From Notamacropus eugenii (taxonomy: Eukaryota; Chordata; Mammalia; Diprotodontia; Macropodidae): a DNA stretch of 64,000 bases. The translations under genes were made by a program, and so were the position numbers. Below, one piece after another: positions 1-12,056 of the stretch (its first letter is position 1; every line of letters begins with the position of its first letter). Under the pieces are notes generated by a model. The model did not search any database. It was not told the DNA's origin and saw only the letters and a list, made by a program, of their open reading frames with translations. Location of the stretch: assembly GCF_028372415.1 (NCBI RefSeq), contig NC_092878.1, forward strand, positions 1,495,501 to 1,559,500. The letters run 5' to 3'.

Positions 1-178
1 AGAGAGTATGAAGAATTTTGGGGAATATATTCTCAAGTGTTTGCCAAATGATGTTTTCAAAAGTTTTGTTATCAGTTATCCCATTTAAAATTAATGATGG
101 ATGATAATTTTTATATTTATTAACATTTACAATAATTTGGGCTCATTTCTGCAAATATATTTTTCTCCTCTCCTATAG

Positions 179-289
179 GAAGAGATACATTAGATGAATG
201 TGGATTGAGATATTTATTGGCAATGAGGTTACACACATGCCTTTTGACATCATTACCTCCTTTATATCGAGTACAACTACTTCATCAAG
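179..289 (+). CDS. DMXL2: DMXL2 coding exon (Rav1-like region)
   Basis: The first exon in the window is preceded by a pyrimidine-rich tract ending in TATAG and followed by the donor GTATTC. It encodes about 37 residues starting GRDTLDECGLRYLLAMRL and ending YRVQLLHQ. It begins with the last two bases of a codon and ends after the first base of the next. It belongs to the Rav1p C-terminal homology region, which in yeast Rav1 is part of the V-ATPase-assembling RAVE complex. Confidence 0.96.
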
Positions 290-2631
290 GTATTCCTTTG
301 TGACTGGAAATATTTTAACTTTTGTGTAATGGTTAGTGTTGAAGTCATTTTAATATTCATGTAAAGATAGTTATAGTTGTGCAGTTGTCTGTGCATACCT
401 CTTGTTGACCTTAAAGTCTTAGGGGCTATTAATAGACCTGGAGCTTGGTAGTACCTAGTCCTATACTTAAAGAGATTAAATAACTTAGCTAGTATCTCAT
501 CAGAGGGCTTGAAGTATGGCAAAATCCTTCATTTTCAGATTTCACCATCATTCCATCCTCAGATCATATGAGCTGTATTCCTTTTCGTGGTTCGTGTGGT
601 GTCTTAGTAATAAGCAGTTAACTGCATTCTCATGTCACAAAATGAGTATTTAACGTAAGTGGGCAGTTTTCAGCATTACTTTATCAGTACTCATATGTGA
701 TGATTTTATTTGAGGAGGAGCCTTTTTTGTAATGGAATCAAATGTTAGATTTTGAGCCCAGAGACCTGGATTTAAGTAATCTCTTCCAACTTAAAAACGA
801 GAAGTTTAGAAATTTAATATTTGACTAAGGAGAACTTAAAATAATATCGATTAATTTTGCTCCTTAAATTTATAATTTTTAAAATATCAGAATACTTTAT
901 ATATTGGAATATTGCTATAATGAAGGCTATTTGTAATTTCCTGTGCATAAATAAAGGTATAGAGAATTGTTTAAATCAAATTAAGCCAGAGTTTTAAGGA
1001 GTATAAAAATTGATGAATTAATCTTTTTAAAGACTACATTTTATCGATCATCTCTTGTTTTTATATTATCTAAATTTTCCAGTGGATCCTTCACTCTGTC
1101 CAACCAGAGATCTGGCCTTTATAATGAAGAACAAGAAAAGGAAAAAAAAAAGATCAGCGAAACTAACCAAAATACTGAAAAAAATCTAACATGTTGTATG
1201 CATTGTCTTCTAAGTTTTAAAAAAAACACTACAAAACTGGGTCCTTTCTGTCTTTTTCTAAGCTGGTAATATCAAAGCAGAGTCCATTGTGTCACTGTTC
1301 TGGTGCATCCAGTACCACCCAGTTTCAAGAAAAAACAATCTATATTGAATGAATATTTTCATTCAACGAACTGTGTCTCACTATTTAGCATGGAAAATAC
1401 GAATAAAATATTTTAAAATGTAAAAGTTACTGTTATTTGTAATGCCAACCATAAGATCATTTTAAAACTTTTTAAATGAAAACATGAAATGATAGTTGGT
1501 CGGAATATTTTTAACTGCATGTGAATTCTGCCATATTGGAGAACAGTTTTGTAAATGAATCTTATTAATGACTGTCAGATTGGAAAGATTGCTCTTAGTT
1601 GTCATAGACCCTTTCTTTGCCTCTAGAATGAATTTTCGTGGATGATTGTCAGACTGGTCCTGATTTTGCTTTGCTCCTAAGCTCTTTCTTTTAATTATCC
1701 TTTCTGTGTGAATAACTATTAGGCCCTATTCTGTTTTTTCCAGCTAAAGCCTTTAAACAGTAGCCTCAGCCTTCCAGAGCTAAAACTTTCCCAGCTAAAG
1801 CCTTTAAACAGTAGCCTCAGCCTTCCAGAGCTAAAACTTTCCCAGCTCAAGCACTACCGGAAGACTTAGATTCATAACTTCGAACCAGAATTAGGGGTTT
1901 ACTTCTGACTTTTGATTATAATACATTTTATTTTCCTTTCTAAAATTGAAAGTATTCAAATATATAATTAAACAAATGTGAAAATGAAAGCAAAACAGGG
2001 ATGGTAAATTATTGAACCTGTAACACTCTTGCTCATTATTGATGATTTGTTAAATTAAAGGCTGTCAGCATTGAATTACGATGAGATTGATGTATCCTTT
2101 GTCTCTGTTTCCCTTCCAGACCCTTATTCTACCAGTGATAAATGCTGCATGTTTAGAAGGGGCTGAAGATGGGAGTAGTTGAGTGCTCAGTATTTGTATA
2201 GGACAGCATAGTGTAATAGTACTTGCCCAGGTGACATTGTTAGAATAATTCCAGGTCATATGTGCATAGTAAGTGACTTTTTAACTTAGTTTAGTTTTTT
2301 ACCGTTGCCAAGTTTTCTATGTGTTTATTATAGCTCTTAATCTCCTTATTCAAATATTTTCTCTTCCAAGTGATTAGTGTGTGTGCTTTTGAAGACCCAA
2401 CAGATTTCTTCTGGATTTGGAAAAGCTAGGTGTTTTTCCACCAGATTCTTTACTCCTTGACTTTTATATTAAGAGAGTTTATACTTTGAACCTACTGTTT
2501 TCCCTTCCCCTTTGAACTAGTTTTGAAATGATTGAATAAATGAAGAGGAACCCTAAAGTAATAAAATACTTATTTTATGGTGGTTTTGACCTATGGTAAT
2601 TTTGAATATATGTTGTCTGATGCCTCTTCAG
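290..2631 (+). other. DMXL2 intron, mostly unassigned sequence
   Basis: This AT-rich intron shows no exon-like reading frame. The only clear structure is an exact 51-bp tandem duplication at 1741-1842. No SINE or LINE was recognised with confidence. Confidence 0.8.
1741..1842. repeat. Exact 51-bp tandem duplication
   Basis: Two identical 51-bp units lie head to tail at 1741-1791 and 1792-1842, each starting CAGCTAAAGCCTTTAAACAG. A third partial unit (CAGCTCAAGC) follows and has begun to diverge. The perfect identity of the first two units suggests a recent duplication. Confidence 0.95.
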
Positions 2632-2801
2632 GTGTGTCCACATGTCACTTTGCCTGGGCATTTCATTCTGAGGCTGAGGAAGAACTAATTAATATGATTC
2701 CTGCTATTCAGCGAGGAGACCCTCAGTGGTCTGAATTAAGAGCTATGGGGATAGGTTGGTGGGTCAGGAATATTAACACACTCCGAAGGTGCATTGAAAA
2801 G
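2632..2801 (+). CDS. DMXL2: DMXL2 coding exon (Rav1-like region)
   Basis: The exon follows CTCTTCAG and is followed by GTAATT. It encodes GVSTCHFAWAFHSEAEEELI through NTLRRCIEK, 57 residues counting the split glycine. It completes the codon opened by the previous exon and ends on a codon boundary. The tryptophan-rich stretch GIGWWVRN is a conserved feature of the Rav1/DMXL C-terminal homology region. Confidence 0.97.
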
Positions 2802-4222
2802 GTAATTTGTTTGCGTTAAGGAGTAAATAAATGTAGCACTGAATACATTGCCTGTTTTGGAGTGAAAATCCACATTTCTGAGAGAAATGCAAATTCCATT
2901 GATATCACTGAGAATTTTAACGTCTTGGGGAGGTCCAGAACTTTATCGCCAAGCTGTTAGAGGTTGTGAAACGAATGTTACAAGAGAAGTACTTGACTTT
3001 TTTTTTGAACAAAGACTTTTCTGACTTGATTCCATTATTCATGTCTGTGCTACTTACTTTTGGGGGGGGGAGGGGAAGAAGGGAGGGAGGGAGAGAGCGA
3101 GAGAAAGAGTGTATGTAGCTGTTAAAGTTTAAACTTCACTAAGACATTTGGAACATCTTTTATATGTCGATCAGCACAGTTTTTTGTTTTTTTTTTAATA
3201 AAGACAGGCATGTCTCCCTTTAAGAAAACCTGTCTGAAACTATAAACCTGCAATGTATAAACTAGGTAGCAGTTATTTGTATTACAGTTTTTCACTTCAA
3301 AGGAAGATCTTTAAAATAAGTTTTCTTGTGCATTTAAATTAATAAATTTACAAAAATGTTTCAGGAACATATATGTGTTATATTAAACAAGGCATTTATT
3401 TTCATGCTACTGTGGGGTCTGTGATCCAATAGATGTGGGAATGCCTGCCAGAGATACAGATTGCAAACCATCTTTCCTTTCTATGCTGTTCTTTTCTGTG
3501 TTCTCCCATAGGTTATTAATAAAGTCTTTACTCATTTCCAAATAATTTGCAAATCATTCCAGTATTTTTGTGTATGTAATAAGTTATCTTAAAAAAAATG
3601 GGGAATCACTAATGACTTTTATTCAGTATTTTGAGTTGACTTGAATATTGTGTAATTTAGTTACATAGTATTATTAGAAGCAAAATCCTGGAATATCATG
3701 GGGAATTGTGTATTTGCAGTATCTTGGACTCATGCAGTACCTCCAGATTGAATTTATAAGTCCTGCAAAATGTGATGGAGGCATACTTAGTTGTTTGAGG
3801 TTACTTGTTCAATGAGACTTCAATGGGTGTTATAAAATGTAATTCATGACTGAAATGTGCTAGAGAAGAGCAAGACGTGTTTTAAACAAATAATTAGAAA
3901 TATTTTCCTTTATTTCATGGTAGTTGCTTTTTTCAAAGTAAATTAAAATTTTAATACAATAAGTCTGCAACCTATATCTGTAAAATTTATTCATTCTAGA
4001 AGCATTTGGGTGCCCCTTACATGTAAGCCGCTATTCATATAAAAAAGTTAATGTGCAGTTGCATGAATTACAAAAATGGGCACCAATATTTTATAACGCA
4101 CTACAAAGGCTAGCCATTTGGAACTTCAATGAAAAATTGTACCCTTTCTTTCCCTGTGTCTGACTATTCTGCAAGCTTAAATTTTCTCAGAATTGAATAT
4201 TTTTATTTTATTTACTCATTAG
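2802..4222 (+). other. DMXL2 intron
   Basis: No coding potential is visible. A G/A-rich simple tract of about 50 bases sits at 3061-3110, and short T and A runs occur at 3000-3010, 3180-3200 and 3590. No interspersed repeat was recognised. Confidence 0.7.
3061..3110. repeat. Purine-rich simple sequence
   Basis: This G-run followed by GGGA/GAGA-type purine repeat is strand-asymmetric low-complexity DNA with no gene content. Confidence 0.85.
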
Positions 4223-4320
4223 GTTGCTAAAGCATCTTTTCAGAGGAACAATGATGCCTTGGATGCTGCATTATTTTACCTTGCTATGAAGAAGAAAGCA
4301 GTGGTGTGGGGTCTATTTAG
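4223..4320 (+). CDS. DMXL2: DMXL2 coding exon (Rav1-like region)
   Basis: The exon follows CTCATTAG and is followed by the strong donor GTAAGT. It encodes VAKASFQRNNDALDAALFYL and ends AVVWGLF plus two bases of an arginine codon. The sequence has the helical-repeat character of the Rav1 C-terminal region. Confidence 0.96.
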
Positions 4321-4379
4321 GTAAGTTACGGTAACGTGACCTATGAAAAGAAGATTTCTTTGAGTGTGAGAGTTGGAAG

Positions 4380-4560
4380 TTTGGGATTTAATTTTGTCAG
4401 TTACCTAGCTATGTGAACTTGAACGATCATTTCACTTGGTTGTGTCTCAGTTTTCTCATCTTTGGATTGAGTTTTTGCCTGTTTTGTGCAAAGATAATGA
4501 GATAGTCTTGTACAAATGCTCTGAAAGGTAACAAGTGCTAGAAGAGTGTAAAATATTAGT
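4380..4560 (+). repeat. MIR-like SINE remnant
   Basis: The segment has the MIR core order in plus orientation: an ACCTAGCTATGTGAAC block, then TCTCAGTTTTCTCATCTTTGG, then a GATAATGAGAT-type tail. It is well diverged, so this is an old mammalian copy. Confidence 0.65.
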
Positions 4561-4756
4561 TTTCTGGGTCAGAAGAATTCAGGAAGCAAGAAATCTAAAA
4601 AGCCTGAGGATAGATACTTCTTACTGAAGTAGTTATTTACTTGTAGAGATTTGTTTCCCCGTTTTTCCTCCCCAAATTGTGTTGTTGTCTTAAAGCAGTG
4701 TTGTATGAATGAAACGATATACATAAGTTTGGTTTAAACTCTCTTTTGGTTTGTAG

Positions 4757-4922
4757 GTCACAACATGATGAAAAAATGACTGCATTTTTCAGCCACAATT
4801 TTAGTGAAGATAGGTGGCGTAAGGCTGCTTTGAAAAATGCCTTTTCCTTATTAGGAAAACAACGTTTTGAACAGTCTGCGGCCTTTTTCCTGTTGGCTGG
4901 TTCTTTGAAAGATGCCATAGAG
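4757..4922 (+). CDS. DMXL2: DMXL2 coding exon (Rav1-like region)
   Basis: The exon follows TTTGTAG and is followed by GTATGA. It encodes SQHDEKMTAFFSHNFSEDRW, then RKAALKNAFSLLGKQRFEQS, and ends GSLKDAIE. The first base completes the split arginine codon and the exon ends on a codon boundary. The AFSLLGKQRFEQSAAFFLLA segment is among the most conserved parts of the Rav1p_C family. An apparent minus-strand reading frame across this exon is a shadow. Confidence 0.97.
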
Positions 4923-4966
4923 GTATGAATGATATATTTTGAAAGATGAATTAGAGAACATAAGCC

Positions 4967-5110
4967 TGAGGCAGTGTTGTTGAGGGGGAAGAGTTCTGGA
5001 TTTAGAATCTGAGGCCCTGGGCTCACCTTCTGACTTTGCCCCTTCATACCTTTGTAGACTATTGGCAAGTCAGTGTTGGGGTATGGGACTTCTGAGTTTC
5101 TTTCCAGCTT
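4967..5110 (+). repeat. MIR-like SINE remnant
   Basis: Plus orientation. The element shows GAAGAGTTCTGGATTTAGAA, then TCTGAGGCCCTGGGCTCACC and a GGCAAGTCAGT block, matching the 5' half and core of MIR/THER-type SINEs. It lies in the intron just after the exon at 4757-4922. Confidence 0.6.
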
Positions 5111-5689
5111 ATTATTTGTAAATAAATATAGGCCAAGTAATGACATGATATTATTGGTTTCCTGGTTCATCTTGTAATAGTTTGAGTAGTACACAGTCAC
5201 TTAATTATTGGTCTGTTTCTAAATAGGGGAGGGGTTCTTAAAATTTCATATTCCAGAGAACACCAAATTCACAAATGCTAAAACTCTCACGTTGGTGAGG
5301 TCCACTTGTCCTGTAGATACTGAAGTGAGCAAAGTTTGTCACAAAAAAAAAAAGAAAAGATAAAAGAATTTTAGACAGGAAGCTCTCTTTGGGAGCAGGA
5401 TATTTTTGTTAGTTGCTTGGTAAGGGATCTCTCCTTTTTTTGTTTGTGTTAATATATTTTTAATAGTTAATGATAATGATTATGTTGGGAACTCCTTGGA
5501 AATTTAGAAACGTTTTTAAATTAAAGTTACATTAATTTATATTGTTAATTTGCATTAGCCTGGGTTTTTAAAAATAAACTTTCTCTTCTTTGACTCAGAC
5601 TTGTTAAATTTGTAGACTGCCAGATAACAGTGTCCGCTGTTTTGCTCTAATCAGTTATGTAACTATTCCAATTTGCTTTTTGATCGTTT

Positions 5690-5825
5690 TAATATCAATC
5701 AATGAAGAATTTATTGTTTACTGTGTGTCATGCTTACTGTGTGTCAAACACTGGGCAAAGTTTTGGTAAAGTGAAGAAAATCCAAAAATAGTCCCTGCCA
5801 TCAGAAAGTTTGCATTCTCTATATA
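5690..5825 (+). repeat. L2/CR1-clade LINE fragment
   Basis: The segment follows the common pattern 'AATCAATGAAGAATTTATTG ... GTGTCAAACACTGGGCAAAG ... AGTCCCTGCC ... AAAGTTTGCATTCT' in plus orientation, typical of ancient L2/L3 3' regions. A small internal duplication of TTACTGTGTGTCA is present. Confidence 0.5.
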
Positions 5826-5887
5826 AGTAAGATATATAAATTCTTTAAAAACCAATGTTTAGGAATTTTAAAAATTATTATTTACAG

Positions 5888-6152
5888 GTGTGTCTTGAAA
5901 AAATGGAAGACATTCAGCTAGCCATGATAATTGCTCGTTTGTATGAATCTGAATTTGAGACTTCATCCACCTACATATCCATTCTGTATGAGAAGATTTT
6001 AGGTTGTCAGAAAGATAGCTCAGGATTCAATTGTCGTAGATTACATCCCGATCCCTTCCTGCGTAGTCTTGCTTATTGGGTAATGAAAGACTACACAAGG
6101 GCTTTGGATACACTCTTGGAGCAAACACCAAAGGAAGAAGATGAGAATCAAG
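5888..6152 (+). CDS. DMXL2: DMXL2 coding exon (end of Rav1-like region)
   Basis: The exon follows TTTACAG and is followed by GTGAGA. It encodes VCLEKMEDIQLAMIIARLYE, then SSTYISILYEKILG, RRLHPDPFLRSLAYWVMKDY, and ends PKEEDENQ plus one base. The exon completes the conserved Rav1p_C block. Residues at the end are acidic and lead into the next, longer exon. Confidence 0.97.
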
Positions 6153-8990
6153 GTGAGAAGTTTTTAAAAATATATTGTATTTTAAAATTACACATAAATT
6201 TTAAGACTAAAAAGTAAATTATGCCCAAACTTATTTTCCATCTTAGAGAAATTTTGACATATGGCCCCCATCCCTCTCTGGCTCCCTATGATGCTGTAGG
6301 GACCATTTTTTTTAGCTGCATTTTGCAAAGCAAATCTTCTTTGCTATCATTTCTAAAGTAAATGAGTTTTTTTTTTATATAAAAATGTTTTATATAAATA
6401 TAATTTTAATATATCTTATATAAAAAGCTGTGGACAGCTTTTATGAACAATATTGCTGCAATATTTGGCAGATGTTAAAGGTAGATAAATTAAAAATATT
6501 TGTTGCACCACCAGATATTGAGAAATTGGACGAAGTCTTAGGTAAACATGGTGGCAATAGAAAGAACCCTGACCCAGGAGTCAGGAGACTTAGGTTCTTA
6601 TCTCTGTGTTGTTGAGAAAATTTCTTCATCTCTCTTGGTCTCAGTTTTCTCACCTTGTCAATTGAAGGGGTTGCACTTAACATGATCCTTGAAGTTTCTT
6701 TTATCTCTTAAAATACTGTGGTTGCATATTGCCTTTAAAATGCAGGTACATGAATGTATATAAGATAAGGAACCTTAAAAAATTGTTAATTGAATTACTT
6801 TGGAATTTTAAAGTTTTTACTGAAATCATTGCTTTTCCTAATAATAAAACAGTGAAAATTCTACATGTTCTTTTTGTAGCTTTAGTTAGTAAAGACAAAG
6901 AAAGATCTCACTTTAAAAATAATTTATTTTCAAAATATTTGTCTTAAAAATGAAAATGGATTAGAAGATCAATACAGTATTTCTTTTGTTTTTTTTAATT
7001 TTTAAACTAAATTTTTTGGTTAACTTTTAAAAAAACTTCTAAGTGGCAATTTCTTAAAGAGGTCGTGTAAAGCAACCAATAGTGCTAGTAGATGTACAAG
7101 AGAGAATGTCTTAGAGGATTGGTTAACTCACTAGTGACATTTTAAAAAATAGATTTCTTTTGTTTTTATGTTGCCTAAATTTCCCCTTGTCCTTCTCTCA
7201 CTAACTATCTCTTGTAACAAAGAATTTTTTAAATAAAGAAAAACAATTTAAACCCAACAAAACTAATTAGTACATGAAAAATATTTGTTGTTATAAGTAT
7301 TTTCCACACCTGTGGACTCTTACACCCCCAAAAGGAAAACACTTACAAATATTTGTTGCCAACAATACAGGAAAGTAGAGGTTTTAAAGGAAAAAAGAGA
7401 GAAAATTACAAGAAATTTCAGTAAACCAATTATATATTCCATTTACATTACATTGTGAATGAGACTAGGGCATATAATTCCCTTAACTTTCCTTAGTTCC
7501 CTACTTCTTAACTCTTGAGAATTAGCTTTATCTACCTCTTCTACAATCAATTTCTTACATCTTAGATCCTTAGGATATTCTTCCCTTTAGAATTTAGTAC
7601 AGAAAGGTGTCCTGTAATAATGAGTAGTTTAATTTATAAAGGTTTAAGTAAGATCCATTGATATCTTAGTGAAAATGTCAGTTGTATAGCCTGGTTCCAA
7701 CACTTAGATCTTTGTATACACAGGCAGAGCGCCGTAGGGTCCATGAACTCTAAGTGATAGAGGGAAGAGCATGGCGTTCATGATAAAGGGAGAGAGGTAG
7801 GGGAAGCTAACTTGTAGTAGCTCTTCATTTCCACGAAAAAGATATTCCTCAGGTTTATTGACCTTGCTGTATTCTCCATCTTGTGTTCCAAATCCTATCT
7901 ATAAATGGCTCTTGAGGTTCTTAGGATTTGAGGTAGCCCTGGGAAATCTCTAAAATATGAGATAGAGATCTCTTAGAAATTAGGATTAGCATTTTCCTGG
8001 TGGATCTGGGTTTTGGAGGGGGCGGGGGGAGCACAGGATACAGATCATTGTTTAGTCAGACAGCCTAGAGTCAGTTAGAATCTGCTGCATATGGGAGTAA
8101 TATCACTTTCCAGGACCCATGATAGTTTCCTACATTTTCTTTAGCCCATTCTCCTTGGAAAACTGACATAGCTGAATAGAATTCCTACACCATTTTGGGA
8201 ATTCCTACACCAAACTGGGGCCCTAATATAGTTTTGAGAATTCCATAATTGCATGGCAGTTTGCAGAATGTAAGCTAAATATACAAGTGGCTTGAGTGAT
8301 GAATCTTCTTACTGTCCTGACTGAGGACGTCAGTATCTTATTGGACTAAACCTGTTTGTCATGCTATCTGAATTCCAGATAGCCATTCTTGTGCTAAATT
8401 TATGCAAAACCACTATGGAAGTTAATGTGTAGTCTGACTTCTAAAATATTCCAAGTAAAACATCTTCTCATATATATATATGTGAAGTATTGTATTTTTA
8501 CAATAATTCTTTAAAGTCAGATAAGACAAATATTGTTACTCATTTCTTGGATGTAAATAAAGCTTAGGTTCTATATTATCTAAATTCTCTTTGATCATAC
8601 AGCTGTTCACTGACAAAAATAAAAATGTTTGTGGGAGTGACTGACCCTGAATGAGTTATGTGTTAACTTGATAGAATGGCCTTGAAAATGTCAGCAGTGC
8701 TGTCATAAATCTCTTATAGAGTAGGTAATTTAAGTTTTAAAAACTGTTGCAAGGAAGAGCAATTAGCAGCCTAACATACACATTCTGTAGTATGCTGTAT
8801 CCTTTTATTAGTTGGAAAAGCTTTCTGTTCATTTTGATATGTCTTTATATTGGAAGAATATCAGGCATATTCTGTTAATTTAGATAAGCACAAATGGATA
8901 CAATGCTCTATACTTTTAAACAGTATTGTACATGATATGCAGCTATTGAATAGGAAAATGATATATATATATATTTTTTTATTTCCATAG
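6153..8990 (+). other. DMXL2 intron
   Basis: A SINE-like segment occupies about 6545-6715. The remainder (6720-8990) is AT-rich without recognised repeats, RNA genes or exon candidates. A G-rich run sits near 8015-8030 and short AT repeats at 8470 and 8960. Confidence 0.65.
6545..6715 (+). repeat. MIR/THER-like SINE remnant
   Basis: Plus orientation. The segment runs from CCAGGAGTCAGGAGACTTAG through the TCTCAGTTTTCTCACCTTG block and ends in the CCTTGAAGTTTCTTTTA tail. The same architecture recurs at 17735 and 58740. Confidence 0.6.
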
Positions 8991-10039
8991 TTATTGTTAA
9001 ATCTTGCAATCCTGCAGTATTTAGTTTCTACAACTACCTCCGGACTCACCCTTTACTTCTGCGAAGAAACTTTGGCTCGCCTGAAGGGACTTTAGCAACT
9101 TTAGGTCTCAAGAGTGAGAAAGGTTTTGTTGGTAATATTAACCTTATAGAGAGAAAACTGTTCTTTACCACTGCAAATGCTCACTTTAAAGTTGGATGTC
9201 CTGTGTTAGCTCTTGAGGTGCTTTCCAAAATTCCAAAAGTAACTAAAAAGTCAAGCTTTTCTGTAAACAAAGACCTCCTTGGGGCTTCTGAATCCAAAGC
9301 ATGGAGTGAAAGTAGTGAAAGCGTTCCCTTCAGTTCAGCCGATGTGCAGTCATCTGAGTTCAACTGGGGTCAAACAACATTAAAGCTTGATGAGGAGCCA
9401 CTCACTCTTGATTGGGGTGACGACCAAGATAGCGCTTTAGAAGAGGAAGATAATGCTGGTTTAGTAATGAAAAGTTCAGATTTGGAAAAGAGAGATGGAA
9501 AACAACCTCAGAAAGGTTCAGACTCCAATATGGTACTTACCCCCCAGGAAGAGGATTCTCCAGAAGGTGACTCTGAAGTTGATGTGATTGCTGAACAGCT
9601 AAAATTCAGAGCATGTTTAAAAATCCTCATGACTGAACTTAGGACATTGGCTACAGGCTACGAAGTAGATGGAGGAAAACTCAGATTTCAGCTCTACAAC
9701 TGGCTGGAAAAAGAAATTGCTGCCATGCATGAAATATGTAATCACGAATCGAGTGGTAAAGAATACTCCAGCAAAACGTACTCTAAAATAGATGGTGATG
9801 TCCTTGATTTTGAAGAAGTGATAGACAAGCCAGAAGTTGGCTCATACGAGCGCCACCAGTTAGAAAGACGAAGATTGCAAGCCAAACGAGAACACGCTGA
9901 GAGGCGCAAGTTGTGGCTACAGAAAAACCAAGATCTTTTAAGAGTATTTCTTAGCTACTGCAGCCTTCATGGGGCACAGGGTGGTGGCCTAGCCTCAGTA
10001 AGAATGGAACTCAAATTTTTGCTTCAAGAATCACAACAG
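8991..10039 (+). CDS. DMXL2: DMXL2 large coding exon with acidic linker
   Basis: This is the largest exon in the window at 1049 bp, following ATTTCCATAG and followed by GTATGA. It begins VIVKSCNPAVFSFYNYLRTH and runs through LIERKLFFTTANAHFKVG, which is strongly conserved. A low-complexity Ser/Glu/Asp linker follows, with motifs such as LDEEPLTLDWGDD and LTPQEEDSPEGDSEVDVIAE. A charged helical segment comes after (SYERHQLERRRLQAKREHAE, then RRKLWLQKNQDLLRVFLSYC), and the exon ends FLLQESQQ. The linker differs from recalled human sequence far more than its flanks do, as expected for a disordered tether. The exon gives 349 full codons after completing the split codon. Confidence 0.98.
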
Positions 10040-10292
10040 GTATGACCATTTCTTAAATTTCCAATTTCTCAGTTTGAAAATTTTAGTACTTGTCTAGGCT
10101 AGAAACAAATCTGTTTTATAGTATTAAGAAGTCAAGACACTCATGCCAAAAGTATTAGTATTTTAACCAATCAGTTTAAAACTTGATTATAATTAAATCT
10201 CAACCATCACTAGAATTTTTTTGTCAGGTAGCAGATACTTTTGTTGGTTTTCTTCAATTTTAATTATTACTTTTTTTAAAAAACTATAATAG

Positions 10293-10484
10293 GAAACTAC
10301 AGTGAAGCAGCTCCAGTCTCCACTACCATTACCTACAACACTACCTCTGCTTTCAGCAAGTATTGCTTCAACAAAAACAGTTATAGCTAATCCTGTATTA
10401 TATCTAAATAATCATATCCATGATATCCTTTATACCATTGTTCAGATGAAAGTGCCACCACATCCCGATGTGGAAGATGTGAAG
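10293..10484 (+). CDS. DMXL2: DMXL2 coding exon
   Basis: The exon follows TATAATAG and is followed by GTAATG. It encodes 64 whole codons starting ETTVKQLQSPLPLPTTLPLL and ending PPHPDVEDVK, in phase at both ends. The proline/leucine-rich start and NPVLYLNNHIHDILYTIVQM helix are typical of DMXL2. Confidence 0.97.
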
Positions 10485-10559
10485 GTAATGTAAAGTTTAT
10501 TATCATTTGATCTGATAAGTTATGCAAATATACATATATATTACATGTATGTGTATTAT

Positions 10560-10739
10560 ACAGGGTATTCCGAAAGCCTTAGTGTGGTTTAAACTTTTAG
10601 TATCTTAAAAAATAATTTAATGATCTAAATTAATGATGAAATTTAATTTATAATAATTAAAATTCAATTAATTTAATTTAAATAAAAGTAACTTAATATT
10701 CAATACCTTAAAACTACTACAACTTTTGGGACACCCTGT
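10560..10739. mobile_element. Mariner-type MITE
   Basis: A 180-bp AT-rich element is bounded by inverted ends. The left end reads ACAGGGTATTCCGAAAGCCT, and the reverse complement of the right end reads ACAGGGTGTCCCAAAAGTTG. This end type is typical of mariner/Tc1-family non-autonomous elements. TA precedes the left end. The right flank is a microsatellite, so its TA duplication is not visible. Confidence 0.75.
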
Positions 10740-10887
<148 letters not shown>

Positions 10888-11835
10888 TCCAGCTAATGTT
10901 AGAGGAAATAGCCAGTAGGGATTTTTGTCTGATCTGTCATTTGTAGCTTTCACTACTTCTTTACTCTGTTGCTTCAAGATTGCTTGTCTGTTAAACTTAA
11001 ATTTTAGGATGAAGGGTTCTGTTTGCCTCTGAATATTTCTGGAAAAATAGTATTCTCTCTTTTAAGACAGAGAAAACAGTTGGCTAGTACTAACAAATGT
11101 GGCAGTCTCCTTTGTCACTTATTAGCCAGTTTCTTCTTCCTTCATTGTATATATTTGACCTGGACTGTTCTTTGAAGTGATGCGCTAATTCAGTAAGCAA
11201 GTGTGGTTGCTTCTTTACACCTCCCAGGCAAATAAAAGTTAATGAGTGACTGATGATCAGTATATCGAAAATGACAAGCCTTTCTGGTGTCTGGGAAAGG
11301 AGGAAACTTCCTTGGGTATTTATCTGCAGTTACCTTCTGGTCCTGGATGTCATGTACAGTAGCTAAGGAAGAAGGGAGTCAGTTGCCCATAGCACCACCA
11401 AAACATAACCTTGATTTCTCACTTTGAGGAATTAAACAATTGAATAATGTCAAGAATGAACAGGGGGCTGGGTACCAGGATTCCCCTATACCATTCTTTA
11501 CTTAGAGTACTGAGTTCTCTTTTCATATGCGGGGATCCCCTATATGCATCTGCTGATAAAGTTCCTGGGAGGAGAATGTTTATCTACAAACTGTAGTGAA
11601 GATGGTGGAGGGAAGGGGAGTGCCTCTGATGGAAGACTTCATGCCACATGCATAAGCTGAAAATGGTGGTCAGCAAGGGAGACCCTAGGGAATAGGAGTA
11701 AGATAAAAATGATCTGTCATTGATTACAATTTATATATTGCGGACCCCTCATCTAGCTATGAGTGTATACGGAAAAGTTATAAAATGAATTAATTGACAT
11801 TAAGATTTAGTATAGTTAGATGAACTATGAAATAG

Positions 11836-12056
11836 TAGATAGAGACCTGGCCTGGGAGCCAGGAGAACCTGGGTTCAGGTCATGCCTTTGACATATCCTC
11901 GCTGTGTTATCTTGATGAAGGTCCTCAACCTCTCAATACTCTAATCATCTTTTTAAGAATACAAATTGTAGAGAAGACGCAGACCTCTAATTGGTAGAGA
12001 GAGCTTCCTCCCCAGAGAGTTACCTATACCAGTGAAATCTAATGAAATCTAGTGAG
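11836..12056 (+). repeat. Marsupial tRNA-derived SINE copy
   Basis: The copy runs in plus orientation from TAGAGACCTGGCCTGGGAGC and AACCTGGGTTCAGGTC (B-box-like) through the CTCAACCTCTCAATACTC block. It ends in a tail with GGTAGAGAGAGCTTCCTCCC and TACCTATACCAGTGAAATC. Copies with the same distinctive tail lie at about 27565 and 55550, so this is one family. Confidence 0.75.

Noticed and set aside
4637-5200. 187-residue minus-strand open frame
   Set aside because: It overlaps a conserved DMXL2 exon on the other strand and a MIR copy; its sequence has no domain character, so it is a shadow.
6430-6540. Possible extra DMXL2 exon between 6152 and 8991
   Set aside because: The flanking exons already join in the correct phase with continuous DMXL2 sequence (DENQ to VIVKSCNP), and the segment lacks a good acceptor and runs into a SINE.
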